The notes: generated by a model not told the origin, from the sequence alone. 59,839 nt of DNA from Deltaproteobacteria bacterium (GCA_013812655.1 JACCTC010000303.1:1-59839); one strand, 5' to 3'. Positions 31,753 to 41,362 are shown, numbered from the stretch's first letter. Numbers and translations: made by a program.

Positions 31753-32738
31753 TGCACGCGCGGAGTGCGTTCGTGCTCGTCGTCGCGACCACGGCGTTAC
31801 CAGCACAGGCACGTGCTGAAGCCCCGGTCGGGGTCGTGGTGAGTGGCGGCGGATCCATGCAGGCGCCGGTGGCGACGTCGATCGCGAGCCTGCTCCAGCA
31901 GCGCGGGCGCGAGGTCGTCACGTCACCGTTGCCACCCGAAGCTGTCGACACCCTGGGCGATTGCTTCGTGATCGAAGACGCCGGTTGCGCGCGCGCTGTG
32001 GTCGAACAACGCGCCACGACCCGCAGCGTGGTCTACGTGAAGCTCGATGACAGATCCGGTCGCGTCACGATGCACGTGTACTGGTTCGAGCACGGGCAGG
32101 CGCCGGTTCACCGCACGGCGTCGTGTGATGCCTGCACGTCGGCCCAGCTCATCGCGCTTGCCGACACCACGATCACGACCGTGGTTCCCGCACCCGCGCG
32201 TAGCGCATCGGCAGCGCCGGCCGCCGAGCCTACCGCGGCGGTGACGACGACCGCGCCCCGCGAGCGCGAGCCGGAGCCGGCGCACCATGGCTTGGCCATC
32301 GGTGCCGAGCTCGGCGAGCCGACCTCGCTCACCGTCGGCTGGTTTTTCGATCGGTTCTCGATCAACGGCGCGATCGGCACCGGCACGCTGGCCGGGCTCG
32401 GCGCGTCGTTCCATGTCGACGGGCACCTCGAGGTGGCTCGGCTGTCGCCCCGGATGCCGCTCTACGTCGGGCTCGGGGCTCGTTACTACCACCACGGGTA
32501 CGAGGCGATGTCCGTCGACGAGCTCCCCGATTCGCACTACGGGCTCCGCGTGCTCGGCGGGGTCGCGCTCGAGCGCGGTCCGCTGCAGTTCTACACCGAG
32601 CTCGCGCCGGGCATCGACGTTCGTCGCACGCAGAGCTGCGCGCTGCTCGAGGGACCGAACAGCATCTGCCCACATACCCAGAGCACGCCGCTGTTCGTGC
32701 ACTTCGTCATCGGTGTTCGTTGGTTCGTCTCCCACTGA
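31752..32738 (+). CDS. Secreted protein with C-terminal outer-membrane barrel, function unknown
   Basis: A 328-residue exported protein (signal peptide SAFVLVVATTALPAQARA). The first 130 residues form a small alpha/beta domain with paired Cys (DCFVIEDAGCAR, CDACTSAQ). A Pro/Ala/Thr-rich linker (about 145-180) separates it from a beta-rich segment of alternating hydrophobic residues ending in an aromatic (HFVIGVRWFVSH), the look of an outer-membrane barrel. The ATG overlaps the stop of the truncated Ig-like copy, and the Ig/propeller lipoprotein follows 11 bp later. I do not recognise a family. Confidence 0.7.
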   Translation: MHARSAFVLVVATTALPAQARAEAPVGVVVSGGGSMQAPVATSIASLLQQRGREVVTSPLPPEAVDTLGDCFVIEDAGCARAVVEQRATTRSVVYVKLDDRSGRVTMHVYWFEHGQAPVHRTASCDACTSAQLIALADTTITTVVPAPARSASAAPAAEPTAAVTTTAPREREPEPAHHGLAIGAELGEPTSLTVGWFFDRFSINGAIGTGTLAGLGASFHVDGHLEVARLSPRMPLYVGLGARYYHHGYEAMSVDELPDSHYGLRVLGGVALERGPLQFYTELAPGIDVRRTQSCALLEGPNSICPHTQSTPLFVHFVIGVRWFVSH

Positions 32739-32749
32739 CAGGAGCCTTC

Positions 32750-34266
32750 ATGCGTCTCATTTGCCTGGTCACGATCCTTGCTTGCGCGGCCTGCGGTGGC
32801 GATCCGGACACCGTCCGGGTCGAGCTCAGCCCCTCCGTGATCTCGTCACTCGACGGCACGACCGTGGTCTCGGCGATCGTGAGCGACGGCACGACGCCGC
32901 TCGAGGATCAGCCCGTGCAGATCTCGATCGTCTACAAGGACCGCAACGGCACCTCGCACGACGTCGCTCCGGTCGAGGGCCGGACCGATGAACGCGGCGT
33001 GTTTCACGCGACGTTGATGGGACTCGTCTGGGACGGCATCGGCACGGTGACCGTCTCGACGGCTCCCGAGGTCTCCGGCACCGCGACATTTTCGGTGCTC
33101 GATCGCACCCCGCCCAAGATCGAGATCTTGCCGCCCACCACCGACAAGCGTGTCGGGCCCGGACTGCCACTCGATGTCCAGGTCCGGGTCACCGACGAGA
33201 TCGGCGTCAGCCAGGTCACCCTCGACGGCACGTCGACGATCGATGGCGGCCGGACGACGCTGATCGCGAGCGGTACGCAGGAGACCACGCTGACGTTCCG
33301 CATGCAGGTCGATGCCGGCGCCACACCTGGGCCGACGATCACCCTCCACGCGCTGGCGAGCGACCTGTCGGGCAACCTGGCCACGGCCACGGCGATGACG
33401 CTGACGGTCGATCCCGCGATCACGATCGCCACTCCGCCGGGACTGACCGGCAACCTGCTCGCCGATGGCACGGCGCAGCGGCTCGTCGATCCACGCGCGA
33501 TCGTGCGGTCGCTGAAGGATGGCAAGCTCTACATCGCCGACCACGCCGGGACCGGCGCGTGCAGCCCGTCGTGTATCTGGCGGGTCGACGCGACGACCGG
33601 CGCGATCGATACGGCGCCGGTCGTGGTCGGCATCGATCTGATCGAGGGCGTCGCGCTCGATGCGCTGGCGGACAATCTGTATTACAGTGATCGCCAGAAC
33701 CGGACTCGCCGGCTGACCTGGAACGGCACGGCGTACGCAACCCCCGTGGACTGCAACGACAGCGGCCAGCAGCGGCCGGCGGACCCGTTTCACCTGATCT
33801 TCGACGCGGCGCTCGGCCTGCTGGCCGCCGACGACAACGACAAGGACGTCGTCCGGGTCGCCACGTGCACGACGACCACCCAAGGGCAGGTGTTCTCGAA
33901 CGGCAACTACGACAGTCCTCGCGGCATCGCCGCAGGACCGGCGGGCGAGCTCTACGTCTCCGACTTCGGACGCGATCTCGTGACCCGCGTCGACCGCACG
34001 AACGGGGCGGTGACGGTGTTCCAGAACGACATCACGGAGCCGTACGGGATGGACTGGGTCGCCGGCACGACGTCGTGGGCGAATTCGTTGCTCGTCGCGT
34101 CGTTCGGTGACCGCGTGATCGAGTCGACCAAGGCACCGGATCCCTCGTCGCCACCTACCTGCGGAACTCGCCGATCGATGTCGCCGTCGACGGCGGCACG
34201 CTGTACATCCTGACCGCGGCCTCTGCGGGAGATCGCGGACGGGTCTACAAGGTCACCGGGTTCTGA
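32750..34266 (+). CDS. Ig-like plus NHL-propeller lipoprotein with a frameshift near its end
   Basis: GGAG upstream of the ATG at 32750 sets the start. The lipobox is ACAAC. Two Ig-like domains (about 25-220) precede an NHL/SMP30-like propeller (VDPRAIVRSLKDGKLYIADH, DLIEGVALDALADNLYYSDR, PRGIAAGPAGELYVSDFG). Near 34132 the frame breaks: the first frame ends at 34213 in a Ser/Pro-rich stretch, while the next frame gives the expected last blade (GTGSLVATYLRNSPIDVAVD, then GGTLYILTAASAGDRGRVYK) and ends at 34266. Loss of one G from a GGG run restores the fold, so the intact form is about 505 residues. This is either a young pseudogene or a sequencing error. It forms a unit with the barrel gene that follows. 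Confidence 0.78.
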
Positions 34267-34288
34267 ACGCCAACACGTGAGGTTACCC

Positions 34289-35047
34289 ATGTCGGTCTCT
34301 TCGCTCTCGCGAACGATCATCCTGACAGCCCTCGCGTTGACCGCGAGCGCTCCGGCCGGCGCCGACGACAAGGCGTCATCGACTCCCATCGAGTACGGGA
34401 TCGGCCTTCGACTCCGAGCTGTCCGGATCCCGAAGGGGCTCCTCGAGCTGGTGATGGAGCGCGCCCCCGGTCCCGTGAAGTCGCACGGGATCGGCGTCGA
34501 GCTCTCGCGACGCCGAGGCGACCTGGAGCTCCAGCTCGGCGCCGAGTTCGAGTACCTCCAGCCCGCCGAGGGCGTGTACATCGAGAGCAATGCGGACGTC
34601 GCGGCCGGCGACGAGGCCGATTTCATCCTCAGCCCAAAGCACAACGGGCAGCGCAAGCTCGGCTGGTTCACGGTCGAATTCACGTTCCTCAACCACGCGG
34701 CGATCACCGACTACCTCGCGATCCGGTACGGCGCGGGCCTCGGCATCGGCATCGTCACCGGCGAGCTCGGGCGCTACGACGTGATCTGCAACGGCGCGAC
34801 CAATCGCAGCCCCGAGCCAGGATGCGTGCCGCCCGGCCCGCCGTTCGACGGCGCGGGTACCTACAGCGACGACGGCGGCACGATCGCGCCCGGCACGATC
34901 GCGACCTACGACCTGCCACCCGTATTTCCGGTCGTCAACGCGATCGTGGGCCTCCAGCTCAAGCCGTTCAAGAAGATGACGATCAACGTCGAGGGCGGCA
35001 TCCGGACGGTGCCGTTCTTCGGCGTCAGCACTTCGATCTTCTTCTGA
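34289..35047 (+). CDS. Outer-membrane beta-barrel protein, function unknown
   Basis: A 252-residue exported protein. I choose the ATG at 34289, with GAGG 7 nt upstream; a GTG at 34277 adds four residues. The signal peptide is RTIILTALALTASAPAGA. The mature part is made of alternating amphipathic strands (IGLRLRAVRIPKGLLELVM, LGWFTVEFTFLNHAAITDYL, YGAGLGIGIVTGEL) and ends in Phe-Phe, as outer-membrane barrels do. One loop carries a Cys pair and is Pro/Gly-rich (CNGATNRSPEPGCVPPGPP). It lies 22 bp behind the Ig/propeller lipoprotein, which may be its partner. Confidence 0.72.
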   Translation: MSVSSLSRTIILTALALTASAPAGADDKASSTPIEYGIGLRLRAVRIPKGLLELVMERAPGPVKSHGIGVELSRRRGDLELQLGAEFEYLQPAEGVYIESNADVAAGDEADFILSPKHNGQRKLGWFTVEFTFLNHAAITDYLAIRYGAGLGIGIVTGELGRYDVICNGATNRSPEPGCVPPGPPFDGAGTYSDDGGTIAPGTIATYDLPPVFPVVNAIVGLQLKPFKKMTINVEGGIRTVPFFGVSTSIFF

Positions 35048-35124
35048 TACGAGCCGTGTTGGATGTCTCGCTGGACGTGCCGTTGCCGGTAACGCCTGGA
35101 CACCACCCCGGCTTCCGCTGGACG

Positions 35125-35628
35125 ATGTCGGTCATGAAGGGTCGTCCACTTCCCACCATCGACGCTGGCTGTCCCTCGTGCTCGCGCCGCGAGCTCCTCG
35201 CCGGGACAGGCGCGCTCGCCGCATCGCTGCTCGTCGGCTGCGGCGGGGGCGATGCCGAGCCGATGGCCGACGCCGCGATCACCACCGGCGGCAACGAGAT
35301 GTGTGGCGCGGGCTGGTGCGTCGATCTCGCGCATCCAGCGAACGCTCCGCTCCTCGAGATCGAAGGCCAGCGCGCGCTCGTGGTACCGGGTGACAAGATC
35401 ATCGTGGTCCGCACGTCGGCGACCGAGTTCGCGGTGGTGTCCCGGGTCTGCACGCACAACGGGTGCTCGGTAGCGTACGCACCGGCGAGCGACCTGCTGG
35501 TCTGCCCGTGTCACGGCTCGCGTTTCATGCTGACCGGCGCGGTGGAGCGCGAGCCCGCCACGCGAGCGCTGCGGCGCTACGCGAGCACGTTCGACGAGAC
35601 GACGCAGATCCTCACGATCACGCTGTGA
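35125..35628 (+). CDS. Rieske [2Fe-2S] lipoprotein
   Basis: A 167-residue exported iron-sulfur protein. The N-terminus has twin arginines (CSRRELLAGTGALAASLLVG) and then a Cys in lipobox position (LVGCGG), so it looks Tat-exported and lipid-anchored. The Rieske signature is complete: Cys109-Thr-His111-x2-Cys114 and Cys127-Pro-Cys129-His130, giving C-x-H-x15-C-x2-H ligands plus the Cys114-Cys129 disulphide of bc1-type Rieske proteins. No cytochrome b or other complex subunit is nearby, so its electron partner is unknown. ATG at 35125 or 35134 could start it. Confidence 0.88.
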   Translation: MSVMKGRPLPTIDAGCPSCSRRELLAGTGALAASLLVGCGGGDAEPMADAAITTGGNEMCGAGWCVDLAHPANAPLLEIEGQRALVVPGDKIIVVRTSATEFAVVSRVCTHNGCSVAYAPASDLLVCPCHGSRFMLTGAVEREPATRALRRYASTFDETTQILTITL

Positions 35629-35768
35629 CCACGACGCGCTGACAGCGTGCGCGCGTCCGCGCTGCCCGGCTGGCACACCGATCGCCAACCGAGCCGGTCG
35701 CGCGTGTGTCGTGTCGCGAGCTTGGCGCAACCACGACGTTGGCCCGCCGCTTGGTATGCGAGGTGGGC

Positions 35769-37967
35769 ATGTGGAATCACCGGAGCCGCCGCGCGGTCTC
35801 GATCGTCATCCTCGCGCTGTCGATCGCGCCTTGCGATGCGCTCGGCAAGGAGTCAGCGGACCCGCCCGCCGGCCTCGAGGCTCCCGCGGCTGGCGAGGAC
35901 GAGGCGCTCTACCGGTGCAAGAGCCGCTCGGCGGAGGTCGCGATCAACTTCAAGCCCGAGCTCGACGTCAAGGAGCTCATGGCGTGGGTGGTCGGCTTCA
36001 CGTGCAAGAACTTCATCCTCGATCCGCGCATCGTGACGACCGGCAAGAAGGTCACGGTGATCGCGCCGAACAAGATGAGCGCCCCTGAGGCGTACCGGGT
36101 GTTCCTGGTCGCGCTGTCGACGATCGGGCTCACCGTGGTCCCCAAGGGCAACGTGGTGCGGATCGTCGACGCCGGCGCCGCGCGCCGCGACACCGTACCG
36201 ATCTATCGCAAGGGCTTGCCGCCCGACGGCGACCAGGTCGTGCGCTACCTGCTGCGCCCCGCGTACGCAGGGCCCGAGACGCTCGTCCAGGCGTTCGCGA
36301 CGATGAAGTCCGACATCGGCGAGGTCCAGCAGATCGGCACGATGATCCTGATGACCGACTACGCCGGCAACGTGCGCGACATGATGTCGCTCGCGCGGCT
36401 CGTCGACGTCTCGACGGGCAGCGACGGCATCTACACGATCGTCGTGCAGCACGCCGACGCGACGAAGCTGTCCGAGAAGATCGGCGGCATCCTCGGTATC
36501 GGCGCGGCCACGCCCGCGGCAGCCGCGACGGCCGGCAAGCCGGCGACGACCAGCGCGGCAGTCCCGTCGAAGGTCATGGTCGACGAGCGCACGAACACGC
36601 TGATCGTCGCGTCGAGCGAGGCCGGTTATCTGCGCTTCAAGGCGCTCGTCGAGCGGCTCGACGTCGCCCTCGACATCGAGGGTGGCTCGTCGATCCACGT
36701 CTACCGGCTCGGCAGTGCGATCGCCGACGAGCTCGCGAAGACCCTGAACGACGCCCTCGGCCAGGGCACCACGCGCACGCAGCCCGCGAAGGGCACAGGT
36801 CCCCTGCCCGCGCCATCGGTGGCCGAGGGCCTGGGTACCGCGATCGAAGGCCAGGTCCGCGTGATCAGCGACGCCCCGACGAACTCACTGATCGTGATGT
36901 CGACCGGCCGTGACTTCCTCGCGATCAAGGAGGTGATCGCGCAGCTCGATCAGCCGCGCCGCCAGGTCTACATCGAGGCGGTGATCCTCGAGGTCACGAT
37001 GAGTGACGGCCTGTCAGCCGGCACCAGCTCGCACGGCGGCATCCCGTGGGGCGACACCGGCCTCGCGATCGGTGGCGTGCAAGCGCCCGAGCTCAAGTCC
37101 CTGAACCCGCTGACGCTGACCGGCGCCGGCGGCCTCATCGGCGGCCTGATCAGCTCGAGCACGAAGACGATCGTCGGCAAGAGCATCCCGTCGTACGGCA
37201 TCTTGTTCCAGGCGCTCGCGGACAGCTCGCACACGAACGTGCTGTCCGCGCCGAGCCTGATCGCGCTCGACAACTCGGAAGCCAAGTCGAAGATCGGCAC
37301 GAACATCGGCTTCGTGCGCGGCCTGTCGTTCGGCGGCCTGACCGGCGACTCGCCGACCGGCTCGGTGAACCAGAACATCGAGCGCATCGATCTGCTGCTC
37401 GAGCTCAACATCAAGCCCCACATCTCGATCGACGACACGATCCTCCTCGAGATCAAGCACGACTCCAAGGAGAGCGGCGGCGAGGACCGGTTCGGACCGA
37501 TCTGGAACACGCGCAGCATCGAGACCCGCGTGCTCGTGCGCGATCAGCAGACCGTGGTGATCGGCGGCCTCATGCAGGAACGCGAGATCTCGAAGGCGAC
37601 CAAGGTCCCGCTCCTCGGTGACATCCCGCTGATCGGCTACCTCTTCAAGTACTCGACGAAGAGCAAGCGCAAGTCGAACATGCTCGTCATGCTGACGCCG
37701 TACATCGTCAAGGACCAGATGGACCTCCAGAGCCTGCACGCCCGCAAGCTGCGCGACCACGACGAGTTCGTGCGGTCGTTCAAGACGCTCGACGGCATGA
37801 AGTACCAGCCGAAGATCGACTACGGCCGCAAGCGTGGGCTCGTCGAGGAGATCAACCGAGCGGTGCTGGGCGTCGACGAGGACGCGGCCGCGCGCGCCGC
37901 CCTCCGCCCGCGGTCGGAGATCCCTGGCGGCGTGATCGAGATCCCCGCCGGTGTCGACGATCGCTGA
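35769..37967 (+). CDS. gspD: Type II secretion system secretin GspD
   Basis: A 732-residue outer-membrane channel of the type II secretion system. GAGG before the ATG at 35769 marks the start; the signal peptide is AVSIVILALSIAPCDALG. The N0 domain (INFKPELDVKELMAWVVGFTCKNFILDPRI) and three N1-N3 KH-like domains (HADATKLSEKIGGILG, VDERTNTLIVASS, VISDAPTNSLIVMST) precede the secretin core (SYGILFQALADSSHTNVLSA, VVIGGLMQERE, VPLLGDIPLIGYLFK). The roughly 80 residues after the core may hold the pilotin-binding S-domain. No other gsp gene is in the window, so either the operon is split or gspD stands alone. Confidence 0.94.
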   Translation: MWNHRSRRAVSIVILALSIAPCDALGKESADPPAGLEAPAAGEDEALYRCKSRSAEVAINFKPELDVKELMAWVVGFTCKNFILDPRIVTTGKKVTVIAPNKMSAPEAYRVFLVALSTIGLTVVPKGNVVRIVDAGAARRDTVPIYRKGLPPDGDQVVRYLLRPAYAGPETLVQAFATMKSDIGEVQQIGTMILMTDYAGNVRDMMSLARLVDVSTGSDGIYTIVVQHADATKLSEKIGGILGIGAATPAAAATAGKPATTSAAVPSKVMVDERTNTLIVASSEAGYLRFKALVERLDVALDIEGGSSIHVYRLGSAIADELAKTLNDALGQGTTRTQPAKGTGPLPAPSVAEGLGTAIEGQVRVISDAPTNSLIVMSTGRDFLAIKEVIAQLDQPRRQVYIEAVILEVTMSDGLSAGTSSHGGIPWGDTGLAIGGVQAPELKSLNPLTLTGAGGLIGGLISSSTKTIVGKSIPSYGILFQALADSSHTNVLSAPSLIALDNSEAKSKIGTNIGFVRGLSFGGLTGDSPTGSVNQNIERIDLLLELNIKPHISIDDTILLEIKHDSKESGGEDRFGPIWNTRSIETRVLVRDQQTVVIGGLMQEREISKATKVPLLGDIPLIGYLFKYSTKSKRKSNMLVMLTPYIVKDQMDLQSLHARKLRDHDEFVRSFKTLDGMKYQPKIDYGRKRGLVEEINRAVLGVDEDAAARAALRPRSEIPGGVIEIPAGVDDR

Positions 37968-37982
37968 CCTGCTGGCGACGCC

Positions 37983-39008
37983 CTACTCCATGGGCGGCTC
38001 GAGCATGACCTCGAGCTCGACCTTGTCACCGGCCGCGGCACTCGAGATCGCGATGTCGCGGAACTTGTTGCGCACGCAGGCGTCGGCACCGGTGTCGCCC
38101 GTCGTGACCTTGTAGACGCTCGCCTTGCCACCGCGCAGCGCCACGCCGACCTTGGTCAGCGTCGCCTTCGGCTTGCCGTCGGTGCAGCCGAGCAGCAGCT
38201 CCTTGCGCGAGCGCACCGCCGTCGTCAGCGCGTCGCGCAGCAGGTCGGCCTTCGTGAGCCCAGCGACATCGGTCCGCGGCGCGAGCGGCTCCGCCGGCTT
38301 GCCGATCGCGAGCTGCATCCACATCGCGGAGTCCGGCGCGGGCAGCTTGACGCCATCGAGCGCCTTCGCGATGCAGCTGTCGTAGCCGCGATTGCCGGAC
38401 TGGACGACCGCCTGCTTGCCATCGATCCACGCGAGTGCCGCCGCGGGCTGCGCTGTCTTGCCGCGGAGCTTCGCGCACGCTGCGATCGCCGTGTTGCGGC
38501 CATCGAGCGCGCCCGCGATGTCCTGCGCGCGGTTCGACGTGTAGCCGATGCGATTGACCGTGACCTGCCACGGCGCCCCCTTCGCATCGATCACGACCGC
38601 CGCGCTCGAGATCCGCGGTGACGCCAGATAGCTCGTGGTCCCCGGCTCGAGCAGATCGATCCTCCCGACGATCGCGACCGCAGCCGTCAGCTTCTCCGCG
38701 GTCGTCAGCTTCGCGAGCGCCTTGCCGAGGCACGCATCGAGCGCGGGCTTGCCGGTCCCAGCCACGCGCGCTCTGGTCGCGACGCCCTGCTTGCCGACGT
38801 CGACCCAGAATAGCGCGCTGCCGCCAGGCGGCGTCGCCGCGAGGCATGCCGCGATCGGCCCCGCCGCCTTGGCCTCGTCGAGCACGCGGCGATCCGCGGG
38901 GAGCTCCATCCCGAGCGCCCCATCCTCGACGATGCGATACGCCGGCGTGTCCGCACGGGCAGTGGCAGCGAGCCCGACGAGCGAAGCGATCACGAGGCAG
39001 CTGCGCAT
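37983..39008 (-). CDS. Secreted protein with three AgmX/TonB-like repeats
   Basis: A 341-residue exported protein. The ATG at 39008 starts a signal peptide (MRSCLVIASLVGLAATARA); the frame upstream has no coding features. The mature protein holds three similar segments of about 75 residues, each opening with a Cys (IAACLAAT, IAACAKLRG, LLGCTDGK) and ending in a Cys-containing helix (ALDACLGKAL, GYDSCIAKAL, ADACVRNKF). This is the layout of the AgmX/PglI C-terminal domain found in myxobacterial motility and adventurous-gliding proteins, which is TonB-like. It ends 15 bp from the end of gspD on the other strand. Function unknown. Confidence 0.65.
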   Translation of the reverse strand: MRSCLVIASLVGLAATARADTPAYRIVEDGALGMELPADRRVLDEAKAAGPIAACLAATPPGGSALFWVDVGKQGVATRARVAGTGKPALDACLGKALAKLTTAEKLTAAVAIVGRIDLLEPGTTSYLASPRISSAAVVIDAKGAPWQVTVNRIGYTSNRAQDIAGALDGRNTAIAACAKLRGKTAQPAAALAWIDGKQAVVQSGNRGYDSCIAKALDGVKLPAPDSAMWMQLAIGKPAEPLAPRTDVAGLTKADLLRDALTTAVRSRKELLLGCTDGKPKATLTKVGVALRGGKASVYKVTTGDTGADACVRNKFRDIAISSAAAGDKVELEVMLEPPME

Positions 39009-39142
39009 CCCGTATTGATGGCATGGGAGCCCCCGCCTGGTTTGAATCGTGTCCGGTTTGCTGCCGAAATCATTAGCCCGCGAGCTCTCCGGCCAAACCG
39101 CGGAACGGTCCGGCGCCACCGAGATGCCGCGGCGATTGGAGC

Positions 39143-39325
39143 TCAGAACAGCTTCAGCAGGATGAAGATGAGGAGGGCTAGCCCGAGCCCGCCGCCAAAG
39201 AGCCAGACGAGGAACGCGATGCCGATCGCGCCCTTCTCCTGCCGGGGAGCGGTCGCGAGCTCCTGCGCTGGCGGAATGGAGGGCAACGCGGGGGTCTCCT
39301 GGAATTTCGTGCTTGGCGTTTCCAT
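39143..39325 (-). CDS. Small single-pass membrane protein, function unknown
   Basis: A 60-residue protein. GGGAG 7 nt before the ATG at 39325 decides the start; the upstream frame to 39421 lacks one. A hydrophilic Pro-rich N-terminus leads to one strongly hydrophobic C-terminal helix with a Gly run (IAFLVWLFGGGLGLALLIFI). It is C-tail-anchored in form. No family is recognised. About 230 bp without a gene lie upstream, holding no evident feature beyond ordinary promoter space. Confidence 0.6.
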   Translation of the reverse strand: METPSTKFQETPALPSIPPAQELATAPRQEKGAIGIAFLVWLFGGGLGLALLIFILLKLF

Positions 39326-39556
39326 ATCAAGCTCCCTTTTCGAGTTGCCGCTGCGTAGCGCCGCGGCGAGGAGCTCGCGACGGCTAGCGTTCGCGAGAAA
39401 CCTTGTCAGTACATGATGCAATGGCGGGGCCGAACCGAAGAGAGCACTCCTCGAGCACGATGCGCGGTTGCGCTCGTCGTGGATTCGCTGGTGAGTCCGG
39501 CGGTCGCGATATTCGATCGCGTCGATGACGCCAGTGCGACTCTCCCGCTGGCGCGC

Positions 39557-41191
39557 TCAGCTACTGCACGACAGCATCGAGCAGCCGGGCTTGTGGCGTG
39601 CCCATTCGGGGCGCTTCGCCGCGTACTTCGCGCGTCCCGGTTGCTCGCTGTACGGCCGGCGCAGCACGTCGAGCAGCTCGAGCACGGCGGTGCGATCGCC
39701 CTGCTCGGTCGCCTCGATCACCTCCTGGACGAGGTAGTTCCGCGGGACGTAGAGCGGGTTGATCGCGTCCATGCAGGCGCGCCGCTCGCGATCGTCGAGC
39801 GCCTCGACCGGAACCCGGGCGGCGTAGGCGCGGCGCCAGTCGTCGAGCATCGCGCGCTGGATCGCGGTGATCGCGTCGGGCTCGTAGTAGGCCTCGCGGA
39901 GGATCGCGAAGGCCTCGTCGGGACTCGCGCGGAGCGGGACCTGCGCGAGCTGGCGGAAGAACAGTGTCATGTCGGTCTCGACCTCGACGAGCAGCGCGCC
40001 GAGGCTGGAGAGCAGCTCGTCGTCGGCGGCGAGTGTGTCGCCGCGGCCGCAGAGCCCGATCTTGCGGAGCATCGTGTGGCGGTAGAGCGAGCCGAGCTCG
40101 CCCGGGTAGATGTCGAGCGTGCGGCGGATGTCGTCGAGGTGGTCGGGGGCGAGCGGAGCAAGTGCGCGCGCGAGCTGCGCGAGGTTCCAGTGCCCGACCT
40201 GCGGCTGGTTGCCAAACCGGTAGCGACGACCCGAGGCGTCCGTGATGTTCGGCGTCCAGTCGAGATCGAACGGCTCGAGCCAGCCATAGGGGCCGTAGTC
40301 GATCGTGAGCCCGAGGATCGACATGTTGTCGGTGTTCATGACGCCGTGCACGAAGCCGACACGCATCCACTCCGAGATCATGAAGGCAGTCCGCCGGACG
40401 ACCTCCTCGAGGAAGCCCGCGATGTCCATGCGCTCGCCGTCGAGGTACTGCGGGTAGTAGCGCTCGAGCGTGAACCGTACGAGCTTGCGCAGCGTGTCGT
40501 GATCGTCGCGCGCGGCGTGGATCTCGTAGTTGCCGAAGCGGAGAAACGTCGGCGCGACGCGGCAGACGACCGCGCCGGGCTCGAGCCGCGCGTTGCCGTC
40601 GTAGAGGAGATCGCGTTGCACGGGCTGACCGGTCAGCACGAGCGACAGCGCGCGCGTCGTCGGCACGCCGAGGTGATGCATCGCCTCGCTGCACACCAGC
40701 TCGCGGAGCGACGAGCGCAACACGGCGCGGCCATCGGCGCGGCGCGAGTACGGGGTGGGGCCGGCGCCCTTGAGCTGGATCTCCCAGGTCTCGTGCGCGC
40801 GGTTCTCGACCTCGGCGAGCGTGATCGCGCGGCCGTCGCCGAGCTGACCGGCCCAGGTGCCGAACTGATGACCGCCGTAACACGCCGCGTACGGCGCCAT
40901 CCCGGGCACGACGCGGTTGCCGCCGAGCACCTCGGCCAGCTCGGGGGTCGGGGTCGGGTCGAGATCGAGGAGCTCGGCGACCTCGGGCACGAGCACGACG
41001 AGCTCGGGTTCGGGCACCGCGGTCGGCGCGACCCGCGAGTAGCACGCCTTGAAGACCTGGCGGATGCGGCTGTCGTCGCTCCGATCGCCCGGCAGCTCGC
41101 GCACGAGGCGATCGGTGAACCGGAGGTCCGTGATCGTGCGTGCTGGCTCGGGTCCGCTCGCAGGGCTGATGCCGTCGGGCTGCGCGGACAT
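39557..41191 (-). CDS. selO: SelO-family protein adenylyltransferase (YdiU/UPF0061)
   Basis: A 544-residue pseudokinase-fold enzyme that transfers AMP to Ser/Thr/Tyr of target proteins and is linked to redox control. Family motifs: YGGHQFGTWAGQLGDGRA, IQLKGAGPTPYSRRADGRAV, and the active site HGVMNTDNMSILGLTIDYG, with Asp288 as the base-like residue, Asn289 and metal-binding Asp298 ten residues later, as in Pseudomonas SelO. The C-terminus has a Cys (MLSCSS) where some homologues carry selenocysteine, so this is the Cys form. The start is the ATG at 41191; longer upstream frames overlap the divergent TPR gene. It is divergently arranged from that gene, with about 170 bp between them. Confidence 0.95.
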   Translation of the reverse strand: MSAQPDGISPASGPEPARTITDLRFTDRLVRELPGDRSDDSRIRQVFKACYSRVAPTAVPEPELVVLVPEVAELLDLDPTPTPELAEVLGGNRVVPGMAPYAACYGGHQFGTWAGQLGDGRAITLAEVENRAHETWEIQLKGAGPTPYSRRADGRAVLRSSLRELVCSEAMHHLGVPTTRALSLVLTGQPVQRDLLYDGNARLEPGAVVCRVAPTFLRFGNYEIHAARDDHDTLRKLVRFTLERYYPQYLDGERMDIAGFLEEVVRRTAFMISEWMRVGFVHGVMNTDNMSILGLTIDYGPYGWLEPFDLDWTPNITDASGRRYRFGNQPQVGHWNLAQLARALAPLAPDHLDDIRRTLDIYPGELGSLYRHTMLRKIGLCGRGDTLAADDELLSSLGALLVEVETDMTLFFRQLAQVPLRASPDEAFAILREAYYEPDAITAIQRAMLDDWRRAYAARVPVEALDDRERRACMDAINPLYVPRNYLVQEVIEATEQGDRTAVLELLDVLRRPYSEQPGRAKYAAKRPEWARHKPGCSMLSCSS

Positions 41192-41362
41192 CCTCGCAGC
41201 TTGACCGTGCACGTCGCCGCCAGCAACCGCCCACGCCTGAGAAGAGCCCGCAGCGGGCGCCAGCGCTGGCCCCTTCGATCGTTCGCGACGATGACCAAAC
41301 GCACGAGCCGGCAGCATCATCAGGAGCTTCTGTCGGGGGGGGATCGCGGTACCATCGGCACG

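Noticed and set aside
39557-39580. Possible selenocysteine site at the end of selO
   Set aside because: The position is a normal Cys codon followed by two Ser and a true stop; no UGA within the frame.
39413-41362. Upstream extension of the first TPR gene by 650 residues
   Set aside because: The extension is antisense to selO. The signal peptide begins at the ATG at 41363.
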